NCBI RefSeq assembly: GCF_022836935.1
Contig: NZ_CP083239.1
Location: 2,742,001 to 2,806,000, forward strand
Reading direction: 5' to 3'
Origin: Ancylobacter polymorphus
Lineage (GTDB): Bacteria; Pseudomonadota; Alphaproteobacteria; Rhizobiales; Xanthobacteraceae
DNA: 64,000 bases
The notes under the pieces were generated by a model. It saw only the letters and a program-made list of their open reading frames with translations. It ran no database searches and was not told where the DNA came from. Position numbers and translations under genes: made by a program. Shown here piece by piece: positions 38,222 to 47,858 of the stretch (position 1 is the stretch's first letter; the number at the start of each line of letters is the position of its first letter).

Positions 38222-39432
38222 GCGAACAGCTCCAGCTGGCGTGCCGGCGGGGCGAGGCGGGCGCGCAGATTCGTGCGGTCGGTGAGCTTGAGCGGGTGAT
38301 GGTCGGCGGTGATGAGGAAGGCGCGCGCCCGCTTCACCCCGGTGCTCACCCGGGCGATGTCGTCGAGCGTCAGCCTCGTCTGGCGTCTTGCCCGCAGGAT
38401 GCGCTCCACCGCGCGGGCGCCGAGACCGGGCACGCGCAGCAGCGCCTCGCGGTCGGCTGCGTTCACGTCCACCGGAAACTGCTCGCGGTGCTTCAGCGCC
38501 CAGGCGAGTTTGGGGTCGATGTCGAGATCGAGCATGCCGCCCGCACCGCCCGCAGCGATCTCGTCGACGGAGAAGCCGTAGAAGCGCAGCAGCCAGTCCG
38601 CCTGGTAGAGCCGGTGCTCGCGGACCAACGGCGCGGCCTTCACCGGCAGCACGCGGCTGGCCTCGGGAATGGGACTGAAGGCGGAGTAGTAGACGCGCTT
38701 CAGACCAAAGCCACCATAGAGGCCGGCGCTGGTCTCCAGCACTGCCGCATCGGTGGTGGCATCGGCGCCGACGATCATCTGCGTGCTCTGGCCGGCGGGG
38801 GCGAAGCGGCGCTTTTCCGCGCGTGCCTCGGTGATGCGCTCCCGCATCTGGCCCATCGTCGCCTTGATGCCGGGCGCGTCCTTTTCCGGCGCCAGCGCCT
38901 TCAGGCTGATGTCGGAGGCGAGTTCGACATTCACCGAGAGCCGGTCCGCCCACAGCCCGGCCTGCTCCACCAGCCAGGGGCTGGCCTCGGGGATGGCCTT
39001 GAGGTGGATATAGCCGGCGAAGCCATGCTCCTGCCGCAGCCGGCGGGCGACGAGCATCATCTGTTCCATCGTGTAGTCCGGCGAGCGGATGATGCCGGAG
39101 GAGAGGAACAGGCCCTCGATGTAATTGCGCTTGTAGAAACCGAGCGTGATCGCCACCACTTCCTCGACGCTGAACCGCGCCCGCCGCACATTGGAGGAAC
39201 GCCGGTTGATGCAATAGGCGCAGTCGAACAGGCAGTAATTGGTCAGCAGGATTTTCAGCAGCGACACGCAGCGCCCGTCCGGCGTGTAGGAGTGGCAGAT
39301 GCCCATGCCGGTGGTCGAACCGATGCCGTCCTTCTCCGCCTTACGCCCGCGTGCGCCGGAAGAGGCGCAGGAGGCATCGTATTTGGCGGCGTCGGCGAGA
39401 ATGCCGAGCTTGGTCCTCAGAGTGTCATCCAC
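38218..39432 (-). CDS. putative DNA modification/repair radical SAM protein
   Basis: A 404-residue radical SAM protein with the [4Fe-4S] motif CxxxCxxC at Cys67, Cys71 and Cys74 (NYCLFDCAYCINRRSS) and a C-terminal helix-hairpin-helix (about 320-350; LLRVPGLGARAVERILRARR) that suggests DNA binding. This family is regularly encoded next to the DUF4130/UdgX gene, as here with a 4-nt overlap. The reaction is unknown. It ends in QLELFA, a QLxLF-like terminal motif reminiscent of beta-clamp-binding peptides. Confidence 0.87.
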   Translation of the reverse strand: MDDTLRTKLGILADAAKYDASCASSGARGRKAEKDGIGSTTGMGICHSYTPDGRCVSLLKILLTNYCLFDCAYCINRRSSNVRRARFSVEEVVAITLGFYKRNYIEGLFLSSGIIRSPDYTMEQMMLVARRLRQEHGFAGYIHLKAIPEASPWLVEQAGLWADRLSVNVELASDISLKALAPEKDAPGIKATMGQMRERITEARAEKRRFAPAGQSTQMIVGADATTDAAVLETSAGLYGGFGLKRVYYSAFSPIPEASRVLPVKAAPLVREHRLYQADWLLRFYGFSVDEIAAGGAGGMLDLDIDPKLAWALKHREQFPVDVNAADREALLRVPGLGARAVERILRARRQTRLTLDDIARVSTGVKRARAFLITADHHPLKLTDRTNLRARLAPPARQLELFA

Positions 39433-39565
39433 GTGGAATTCCTCCCACGTTCACTTTATGTTCCCTATTTGATCGTATCAACCCACCAAAAATACCGTCG
39501 CCTGTTCCGCCCTTGGTGAACAGCGGCGCATTGCTGATGCGGGCGATGCCCATGTCCGCGCCATG

Positions 39566-39595
39566 ACCCTCACCGGCGCGGCGGCCGGCGAGGGT
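39566..39595 (-). other. hairpin between carA and the radical SAM gene
   Basis: ACCCTCACCGGC and GCCGGCGAGGGT are inverted copies (11 of 12 pairs) around a 6-nt loop, 17 nt beyond the carA stop on the minus strand. No T-run follows. It may be a weak terminator for carA. Confidence 0.4.
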
Positions 39596-39611
39596 CTTCG
39601 CGGGCGGCGTG

Positions 39612-40814
39612 TCACGCCGCCTTGTTCTTGGCGATCAGCTCGACGAAGCGGTCGAACAGATAATGGCTGTCCTGCGGGCCCGGGCTGGCTTCCGGGTGGT
39701 ACTGCACCGAGAACACCGGCTTGTCGGTCAGCGCGATGCCGGCATTGGAGCCGTCGAACAGCGAGACATGGGTTTCGGTGGCGCTGGCCGGCAGGCTGTC
39801 GCGGTCGACGGCGAAGCCGTGATTCATCGAGGTGATCTCGACCTTGCCGGTGGTCATGTCCTTGACCGGGTGGTTCGCGCCATGGTGACCCTGGTGCATC
39901 TTCACCGTGCGCCCGCCGACGGCGAGGCCGATCATCTGGTGGCCGAGGCAGATGCCGAAGGTCGGCACGCCGCGATCGATGATCTCGCGGATGACCGGCA
40001 CCGCATATTCCCCCGTCGCCGCCGGGTCGCCGGGGCCGTTGGAGAGGAATACGCCATCGGGCTGCAGCGCCAGGATCTCCTCCGCCGTGGCGGTGGCGGG
40101 CACCACCGTGACCTTGCAGCCGGCGCGGGCGAGCAGGCGCAGAATGTTGCGCTTGATGCCGTAATCGACGGCGACGACATGGTGCGCCGGGGCGGTCTGC
40201 TGGCCATAGCCCTGCGGCCAGCTCCAGGTCGTCTCGTCCCAGTTGAAGCGCTGGGCGGTGGTGACCATCGGCACCAGGTCCATGCCCTCCAGCCCCGGCC
40301 AGGCGGCGGCTTCCGCCTTCAGCGCGGCAAGATCGAACTGGCCGTCCGGCGCATGGGCGATCACCGCGTTCGGCATGCCGCCGTCGCGGATCAGCGCGGT
40401 CAGCGCCCGGGTGTCGATGCCGGAAATCGCGATGATGCCGCGCGCCTTCAGCCAGGCGTCGAAATGCCGTGTGGCGCGGTAATTCGACGGGTCGGTGATG
40501 GCGGAATGCAGCACCACGCCGCGCACACCGGAGGCGCCGGCCATGGAGACGGTTTCCACGTCTTCCTCATTGGTGCCGACATTGCCGATATGGGGGAAGG
40601 TGAAGGTGATGATCTGCCCGGCATAGGACGGATCGGTGAGCACTTCCTGATAGCCGGTCATGGCGGTGTTGAAGCAAACTTCGCCCACCGCGTGGCCCGT
40701 GGCGCCGAGGCCGAAGCCTTCGAGGACCGTGCCATCGGCCAGGACGAGGACGGCGGTCGCGAGCGGCTCGGCCCACACGTCATCGCCGGAGTGCTGTTCA
40801 GCGCTACCGTTCAT
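39612..40814 (-). CDS. carA: carbamoyl-phosphate synthase small subunit
   Basis: A 400-residue CarA, the glutamine amidotransferase partner of CarB. The N-terminal CPSase_sm domain (VLADGTVLEGFGLGATG, GYQEVLTDPSYAGQI) is followed by a class I GATase domain with nucleophile Cys in FGICLGHQMIGLA and the His-Glu pair in QYHPEASPGPQDS. Length is normal. AGGGA lies upstream of the ATG. It is divergent from yqeY and separated from carB by three other genes. Confidence 0.97.
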   Translation of the reverse strand: MNGSAEQHSGDDVWAEPLATAVLVLADGTVLEGFGLGATGHAVGEVCFNTAMTGYQEVLTDPSYAGQIITFTFPHIGNVGTNEEDVETVSMAGASGVRGVVLHSAITDPSNYRATRHFDAWLKARGIIAISGIDTRALTALIRDGGMPNAVIAHAPDGQFDLAALKAEAAAWPGLEGMDLVPMVTTAQRFNWDETTWSWPQGYGQQTAPAHHVVAVDYGIKRNILRLLARAGCKVTVVPATATAEEILALQPDGVFLSNGPGDPAATGEYAVPVIREIIDRGVPTFGICLGHQMIGLAVGGRTVKMHQGHHGANHPVKDMTTGKVEITSMNHGFAVDRDSLPASATETHVSLFDGSNAGIALTDKPVFSVQYHPEASPGPQDSHYLFDRFVELIAKNKAA

Positions 40815-41067
40815 TGATCTTGTTCCCTGTCATCGTGTGCCCTAATTAGTCCGTTGCCGCGCCGGATGCCAGCCTCCACACTGCGTATCTGGCCCACGAA
40901 TTGCGGATGGCTGCGCCGGGCTCTGCTGCGCGGCGCCTTTCGCGATCGGGCGGCGACCGCCGGAGGGGGCAGAAACCCCGCGGGTGAAACATCCATTGGC
41001 GCGTGCGGCGTGCGGCCCCGAATCGGGCGCAGATGCCGACTCGCGGATTTCAGGAAGGCTGGCCGAC

Positions 41068-41523
41068 GTGCTGCGCGACGACATCAACACCTCGCTGAAA
41101 GAGGCCATGAAGGCCCAGGACAAGCGCCGCCTCGGCACGCTGCGCCTCGTCAATGCCGCGATCAAGGACCGCGACATCGAAGCGCGCGGCCATGGCAAGG
41201 ACCCGCTCTCCGATGAGGAAGTGCTCGGGCTGCTGACCAAGATGATCAAGCAGCGCGAGGAATCGGCGAAGGTCTATGAGGAGGCCGGGCGCGTCGATCT
41301 CGCCACGCAGGAGCGTGAGGAGACCGCGATCATCCAGTCCTTCCTGCCGGTGCAGATGACCGAGGCGGAGGCGCAGGCCGCCATCGCCGCCGTCATCGCC
41401 GAGATCGGCGCCCATGGCCTCAAGGATATGGGGCGCACCATGGCGGCGCTGAAGGAGCGCCACACCGGCGTCATGGATTTCGGCAAGGCGAGCGGCACGG
41501 TCAAGGCGCTGCTCACCGCCTGA
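41068..41523 (+). CDS. GatB/YqeY-domain protein
   Basis: A 151-residue YqeY-type protein (TLRLVNAAIKDRDIEARG, QREESAKVYEEAGR, IIQSFLPVQMTEAE, GLKDMGRTMAALKERH). The domain is shared with the tail of the tRNA amidotransferase subunit GatB, and a role in tRNA binding or amidation is suggested but not proven. I chose GTG 41068: AGGAAGG lies 9 nt upstream and the length fits the family, whereas the frame upstream to 40984 is unrelated. In many alphaproteobacteria it precedes dnaG; here azlCD intervene. Confidence 0.9.
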   Translation: MLRDDINTSLKEAMKAQDKRRLGTLRLVNAAIKDRDIEARGHGKDPLSDEEVLGLLTKMIKQREESAKVYEEAGRVDLATQEREETAIIQSFLPVQMTEAEAQAAIAAVIAEIGAHGLKDMGRTMAALKERHTGVMDFGKASGTVKALLTA

Positions 41524-41562
41524 GCCGGGCTTGCGGCCGGTCTATCTTCGCGCGTTGGTGCC

Positions 41563-42285
41563 ATGTCTTCAGCCTCCCCATCGCCCGCGCCGGCCACGCT
41601 GACCCTTGCGGGATGCGGGCGCGGGGCCCGGGCCATCGTCGCCGTGCTGCCGCCGGTCTTCGTGTTCGGCATCGCCTTTGGCATCGCCGCGCGCGGGGCC
41701 GGGCTGGAGGGCTGGCTGGCGGCGCTGATGAGCATGGCCGTCTTCGCGGGGGCGGCGCAGTTCGCCGTGCTCGATCTGTGGACCAGCCCGGTGCCGTGGC
41801 TGCCGCTGCTGGTGGCGACCTTCGCCATCAATGCCCGCCACATCCTGCTCGGCGCCTCGCTGCGGGCGCTGTGCCGGGGGCTTTCGCCGTGGAAGGTCTA
41901 TGGCGCGATGACGCTGCTCAGCGATCTCAACTGGGCGGCGCTGATCGCCGCCGAGCGCAAGGGCGAGCGCGACCTCGGCTATCTCGTCGGCGGCGGCCTG
42001 CTGATGTGGGCGACCTGGGTGACGGCGACCATTATCGGCGCGGTCGCCGGCGGGCTGACCCTGGACGATGTGAAGACCTATGCGCTCGATCTGGTGCTGG
42101 TGGCCTTCTTCGCCACCACGCTGGTCGGGCTGCGGCGGGGCCGGGTGGACGATCTGCCCTGGCTGGTGGCCGGTGCCGCCGCCATGGGCGCCGTCTGGTT
42201 CCTGCCGCCGAACTGGCATGTGATGGTGGGCGGGCTAGCGGGCGGGCTCGCCGGCCTCATCCGAGACGAGCTGAGGCGCTCATGA
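41563..42285 (+). CDS. azlC: AzlC-family branched-chain amino acid exporter, large subunit
   Basis: A 240-residue membrane protein with about seven helices. GIAFGIAARGAGLEGWLAAL and FAGAAQFAVLDLW and the ATFAINARHILLGASLRA block are AzlC hallmarks. AzlC works with AzlD as a two-component exporter of branched-chain amino acids or related compounds. The ATGA overlap with azlD supports coupled synthesis. Substrate is inferred from the family only. Confidence 0.9.
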   Translation: MSSASPSPAPATLTLAGCGRGARAIVAVLPPVFVFGIAFGIAARGAGLEGWLAALMSMAVFAGAAQFAVLDLWTSPVPWLPLLVATFAINARHILLGASLRALCRGLSPWKVYGAMTLLSDLNWAALIAAERKGERDLGYLVGGGLLMWATWVTATIIGAVAGGLTLDDVKTYALDLVLVAFFATTLVGLRRGRVDDLPWLVAGAAAMGAVWFLPPNWHVMVGGLAGGLAGLIRDELRRS

Positions 42286-42590
42286 GCACCTCGCAGGCGC
42301 TGCTCGTCGTCTTCGCCATGGCGCTCGTCACCTATGCCACGCGGGCGGGCGGCATCTTTCTCGTCGGCTTCGTGCCGATGTCGGCCCGCACCGAGAATTT
42401 CCTGCGCTATCTCGCCGGCGCGGTGCTGGTGGCGCTGGTGGTGCCGGCGACGGTGCGCGGCGGGCCGGAAGGCTATGTCGCGGTCGGGGTCGCCATCCTC
42501 GCCCGGCTGGTCTTGCGCAAGGCGCTGCCGGCGATCGCGCTCGGCATCCTCGCGGCGGCGCTGTGGCGTGCCTATATGGGAGCGAGCTGA
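42282..42590 (+). CDS. azlD: AzlD-family branched-chain amino acid exporter, small subunit
   Basis: A 102-residue protein with three or four helices. VTYATRAGGIFLVGFVPMS and FLRYLAGAVLVALVVP are the conserved AzlD parts. The start overlaps the azlC stop by 4 nt. It completes the AzlCD exporter in the inner membrane. The next gene, dnaG, starts 108 nt later. Confidence 0.9.
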   Translation: MSTSQALLVVFAMALVTYATRAGGIFLVGFVPMSARTENFLRYLAGAVLVALVVPATVRGGPEGYVAVGVAILARLVLRKALPAIALGILAAALWRAYMGAS

Positions 42591-42698
42591 GGCTGGGGAC
42601 AGCGGGGACGATGCCGCCGTCGGCACGCTTCTTGCGGTCGCAAAGCGACGCCTCCTGCTAGAATGGCCGGCCGCCCTAACGGTTGAGTTCACCTCTCC

Positions 42699-44639
42699 AT
42701 GCGCTACCCGCCCTCGTTCCTCGACGAGATACGTGCCCGCCTCCCGGTATCGGAGGTGGTGGGCAAGCGCGTGCAATTGAAGAAGCAGGGGCGCGAGTGG
42801 CGCGGCCTGTCGCCGTTCAACCCTGAGAAGACCCCGTCCTTCTATGTCAACGATCAGAAGGGCTTCTATCACTGCTTCTCCTCCGGCAAGCATGGCGACC
42901 ATTTCGACTTCCTGATGGAGGTCGAGGGCCTGCCCTTTCCGGAGGCGGTGGAACGGCTCGCCTCCATGGCCGGCGTGCCGATGCCGGTGCAGTCACGCGA
43001 AGAGGAAAAGCGCGAGAGCCGGCGCAAGACGCTGCATGAGGTGATGGAACTCGCCGCGCAATATTTCGAGGCGACGCTGCAGGGCCGCGCCGGCGCCAAG
43101 GGGCGCGGCTATCTCGCCGATCGCGGCCTAGGCCCGGCGGTGCAGAAGCGCTTCCGCATCGGCTACGCCCCGCCGGACCGCTTCGCGTTGAAAGAGGCGC
43201 TGGGCGGGCGCGGCGTTCCCGTCGAGGACATGGTCGAGGCCGGGCTGCTGATTTCGGCCGAGGACATCGCCATCCCCTATGACCGCTTCCGCGACCGGGT
43301 GATGTTTCCCATCACCGATCTGCGCGGGCGCGTCGTCGCCTTTGGCGGGCGGGCGCTGGAAAAGGACGTGCCGGCGAAATATCTCAACTCGCCGGAGACC
43401 CCGCTCTTCCACAAGGGCGCGCTGCTCTACAACGCCTTCAACGCACGCACAGCCGCCCATAACGGCGCCGCCGTCATCGCGGCGGAAGGCTATGTCGATG
43501 TGATCGCCCTGGTCGAGGCCGGCTTTGCCGGGGCGGTGGCCCCGCTCGGCACGGCGCTGACCGAGGAGCAGTTGTCGCTGCTGTGGAAGATGGCGCCCGA
43601 GCCGGTGCTGCTGTTCGACGGCGACAAGGCCGGGCGGCGCGCCGCCTTCCGCGCGATGGACCTCGCTCTGCCGCATCTCAAACCCGGCATGAGCCTCTCC
43701 TTCGGCCTGCTGCCCGAGGGGCAGGACCCGGACGATCTCGTGCGCGCCGGCGGGCGTGAGGCGGTGGACGCGGTGCTGGCGCAGGCCCGGCCGCTGGCGG
43801 ACGTGCTGTGGGCGCGCGAGATCGAGGGCGCGAGTGTCGACACGCCGGAACGCCGGGCGGCGCTGGAGGCGCGGATCGGCGACATCGTGAAGGTGATCGG
43901 CGACGAAACCGTGCGCAAGCATTACCGCGCCGAGCTGATGGAGCGCTTCCGCCGCCTGTTCGCCCCGTCCTCGGGGGGCGGGGAGGGCGGACGGCGCTCG
44001 ACCAATGACTATTCCGGCTATTCCGGGCGTGCCGGCGCCAAGGGCGCGCGCCGGCCGGGCAATGGTCGCGGCGGGGCGGGCCGACCGGCCGGCGAGGCGA
44101 TGCGCCGCTCGGCGTTGGTGCGCGGGGCCGCGGCGGAAATGCCGCGTAACGAGGCGCTCCTACTGTTCGCGCTCATCAACCATTCCTGGCTGATCGACCA
44201 ATATGCGGAGGAGCTTGCCGGGCTTTCGCTGCAGAACAAGGAGGCCGCGGAACTGCGCCGCGCCTTACTCGATGCGCATATGGACGGCGATACCGAAGCG
44301 CCCGAACGGCTCACCGCGCGGCTGGAAGCGCAGGGGCTGGCGCCGCTGGTCGAACGGCTGGGGCGTATGGCGGTGGCGCGGCACGACTGGCCGGCCTTCT
44401 CCGATGCCGGCCGCAGCGATGTGGAGTTGTGGTGGCACCAGCGTCTGGTCTTGCACCGGCGCGGCCATGCCCTATCTAAGGAACTGAAACAAGCCGAGAA
44501 ACGCCTGGCGGAAGAGCCCACGGAGATGAATTGGGCGCGCTTTCTCGACGTACAAAGTCAGCTCGCGGCACTTGACGGAACCGAAGCTTTGGTAGAGGGG
44601 TTCGGCGCCGCGTCGGGTCGACCGGGGCGGTCGATGTAA
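42699..44639 (+). CDS. dnaG: DNA primase
   Basis: A 646-residue DnaG that makes RNA primers at the replication fork. Domains: N-terminal zinc-finger-like region (1-100), TOPRIM catalytic core with VIAAEGYVDVIAL and LLFDGDKAGRRAA (about 255-320), and a C-terminal DnaB-binding helical domain after a Gly/Arg-rich linker (about 425-465). The zinc finger is degenerate: canonical ligands align with Ser38, Asn41, Cys59 and Ser62 in LSPFNPEKTPSF and YHCFSSGKHGD. It precedes rpoD, as in the macromolecular synthesis operon. Confidence 0.96.
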   Translation: MRYPPSFLDEIRARLPVSEVVGKRVQLKKQGREWRGLSPFNPEKTPSFYVNDQKGFYHCFSSGKHGDHFDFLMEVEGLPFPEAVERLASMAGVPMPVQSREEEKRESRRKTLHEVMELAAQYFEATLQGRAGAKGRGYLADRGLGPAVQKRFRIGYAPPDRFALKEALGGRGVPVEDMVEAGLLISAEDIAIPYDRFRDRVMFPITDLRGRVVAFGGRALEKDVPAKYLNSPETPLFHKGALLYNAFNARTAAHNGAAVIAAEGYVDVIALVEAGFAGAVAPLGTALTEEQLSLLWKMAPEPVLLFDGDKAGRRAAFRAMDLALPHLKPGMSLSFGLLPEGQDPDDLVRAGGREAVDAVLAQARPLADVLWAREIEGASVDTPERRAALEARIGDIVKVIGDETVRKHYRAELMERFRRLFAPSSGGGEGGRRSTNDYSGYSGRAGAKGARRPGNGRGGAGRPAGEAMRRSALVRGAAAEMPRNEALLLFALINHSWLIDQYAEELAGLSLQNKEAAELRRALLDAHMDGDTEAPERLTARLEAQGLAPLVERLGRMAVARHDWPAFSDAGRSDVELWWHQRLVLHRRGHALSKELKQAEKRLAEEPTEMNWARFLDVQSQLAALDGTEALVEGFGAASGRPGRSM

Positions 44640-44814
44640 GGTCCCTTCGGGCTGCTCGCCCGCGCGTCTTTCGGGCGCGTGGTGCGCGTAGCCCTGTTTG
44701 CGTCTCTCGCCTGCCACTGCGCGGGGCGCCGGGTTGAACGATCGAAGGGCGGTGCCGCAAGGACGCCGTCGCACGCCGGGACGCAGGTCTGCGGCGCTTG
44801 AGGAGCACAAACGC

Positions 44815-46815
<2,001 letters not shown>

Positions 46816-46853
46816 GGCGGCGGCCTTCCAGGGCTTCAGCGTCCGGAATGCAG

Positions 46854-46883
46854 AAGGCGGCCTCTCGGCCGCCTTTTGTTTTG
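46854..46883 (+). terminator. intrinsic terminator of rpoD
   Basis: AAGGCGGCC (46854-46862) pairs with GGCCGCCTT (46867-46875) across TCTC, followed by TTGTTTT. It lies 39 nt after the rpoD stop and 3 nt from the convergent DUF2798 gene end, so it may also limit read-through from the other side. Confidence 0.9.
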
Positions 46884-46885
46884 GC

Positions 46886-47140
46886 TCACCGCACGGGCGG
46901 TTCGACCATCAGGCCGACAATGCGCCGGACAAGCGGCAGCACGAGCAGCAGGGTGGGGAACGCCACCACCCAGGACAGCGCCCAGGCTGTGGGCCACATC
47001 GCGACAAAGGCGGGGCTGGGGCCGAGACTGCGCAGCGTGGCGATGGCCGAGACCACGAAGGTCATCAGCACCGAGAGCACCAGCGGCATGATGAAGCCGG
47101 CATAGCGGGCCGGCAGCTTGCGGAAGAGGGGAGAGGCCAT
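46886..47140 (-). CDS. DUF2798-family small membrane protein
   Basis: An 84-residue protein with two helices (about 15-36 and 48-72). The pattern RYAGFIMPLVLSVLMTFVVS and AWALSWVVAFPTLLLVLPLVRRIV matches DUF2798. Function is unknown. I chose ATG 47140, with AAGGA 9 nt upstream; an ATG three codons earlier has its ribosome site too close, and the longer frame is Arg-rich. Confidence 0.8.
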   Translation of the reverse strand: MASPLFRKLPARYAGFIMPLVLSVLMTFVVSAIATLRSLGPSPAFVAMWPTAWALSWVVAFPTLLLVLPLVRRIVGLMVEPPVR

Positions 47141-47386
47141 GCGGGCCATCCTTCTGGATGGTCGCGGCGGGTCCGGAGCACGCGCATCCGGCCGGCCGTG
47201 ACCGGGTGGATGCGTTGCCTGACGTCGGACGCTTACGGCCGGCACAATGTGCCGACGTCTTCTCCTAGCTGAATCCCTGCGCCCGCGCCACCGCTTTCGC
47301 GGCGGCCGAAATCCCATGTCCGGGCACTCCATCGGGCCGGCCGCGCCGTCCTGTCGGCCGGCGCCCCGCGTCGCTTCGGCGTGCGC

Positions 47387-47518
47387 TCACTCGCCCGGAA
47401 GCGGGTGGTTGTGGCGGCGCACGGCCTTGGTGGAGGCTTCCACATAGGCCAGCGTGGCAGCGAAGCCGCTGAAGGCGATGATGGTGGCGGCGACGAATAA
47501 GAGGGTTTCGGTCGGCAT
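47387..47518 (-). CDS. 43-residue single-helix membrane protein, unknown function
   Basis: A 43-residue open frame starting MPTETLLFVAATIIAFSG and ending HNHPLPGE. It has one hydrophobic helix (about 5-26), a basic segment (KAVRRH) and a near-ideal ribosome site AAGGAGG 5 nt before the ATG. The strong ribosome site and membrane-protein composition argue for a real gene despite its size. No family is recognised. It lies among other small membrane-protein genes on the same strand. Confidence 0.65.
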   Translation of the reverse strand: MPTETLLFVAATIIAFSGFAATLAYVEASTKAVRRHNHPLPGE

Positions 47519-47609
47519 GGCATCCTCCTTGGTCATTTTCCCGGAGGCTAGCGACCGAAGGGGGAGGGTGCCTTGCGGTATGTCAATCCGCGACGGGGCC
47601 GTCTCCGCG

Positions 47610-47789
47610 TCAGGGAGTCGACACGGCGTGGTCGATCAGCACGGCGAAGCCGATCAGCAGCAGGAAGCCGAGAAAGAACAGGCCGAACAGCACGAGCGAG
47701 ATCTTGCGCGCGAGCTGCGACACGCCGGTCATGCCGATGGCGCCGGCGATCATCGAGATCACCAGGAAGATCACGGCGTATTTGATCAT
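47610..47789 (-). CDS. DUF1328-family (YtjA-like) small membrane protein
   Basis: A 59-residue protein with two hydrophobic helices: KYAVIFLVISMIAGAIGMTG and KISLVLFGLFFLGFLLLIG. This is the standard DUF1328/YtjA layout and length. Function is unknown; family members are often associated with stress-induced expression. No strong ribosome site precedes the ATG. The gene is 69 nt downstream of the MFS gene stop on the same strand. Confidence 0.85.
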   Translation of the reverse strand: MIKYAVIFLVISMIAGAIGMTGVSQLARKISLVLFGLFFLGFLLLIGFAVLIDHAVSTP

Positions 47790-47858
47790 GCGGCGTTTCC
47801 CGAAGCGGCAGGAGAGGGCGCGGTATCAACGCACGGGCAGCGCCGGAGTTCCGCCGGC

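Noticed and set aside
36743..39214. 823-residue minus-strand frame covering the udgX gene and much of the radical SAM gene
   Set aside because: The first 331 residues overlap the radical SAM gene in another frame and read as Arg/Pro/His-rich shadow. The real protein begins at the GTG overlapping the radical SAM stop.
42632..42664. Possible dnaG promoter (TTGCGG ... TAGAAT)
   Set aside because: The spacer between the boxes would be 21 nt, too long for a standard sigma-70 promoter.
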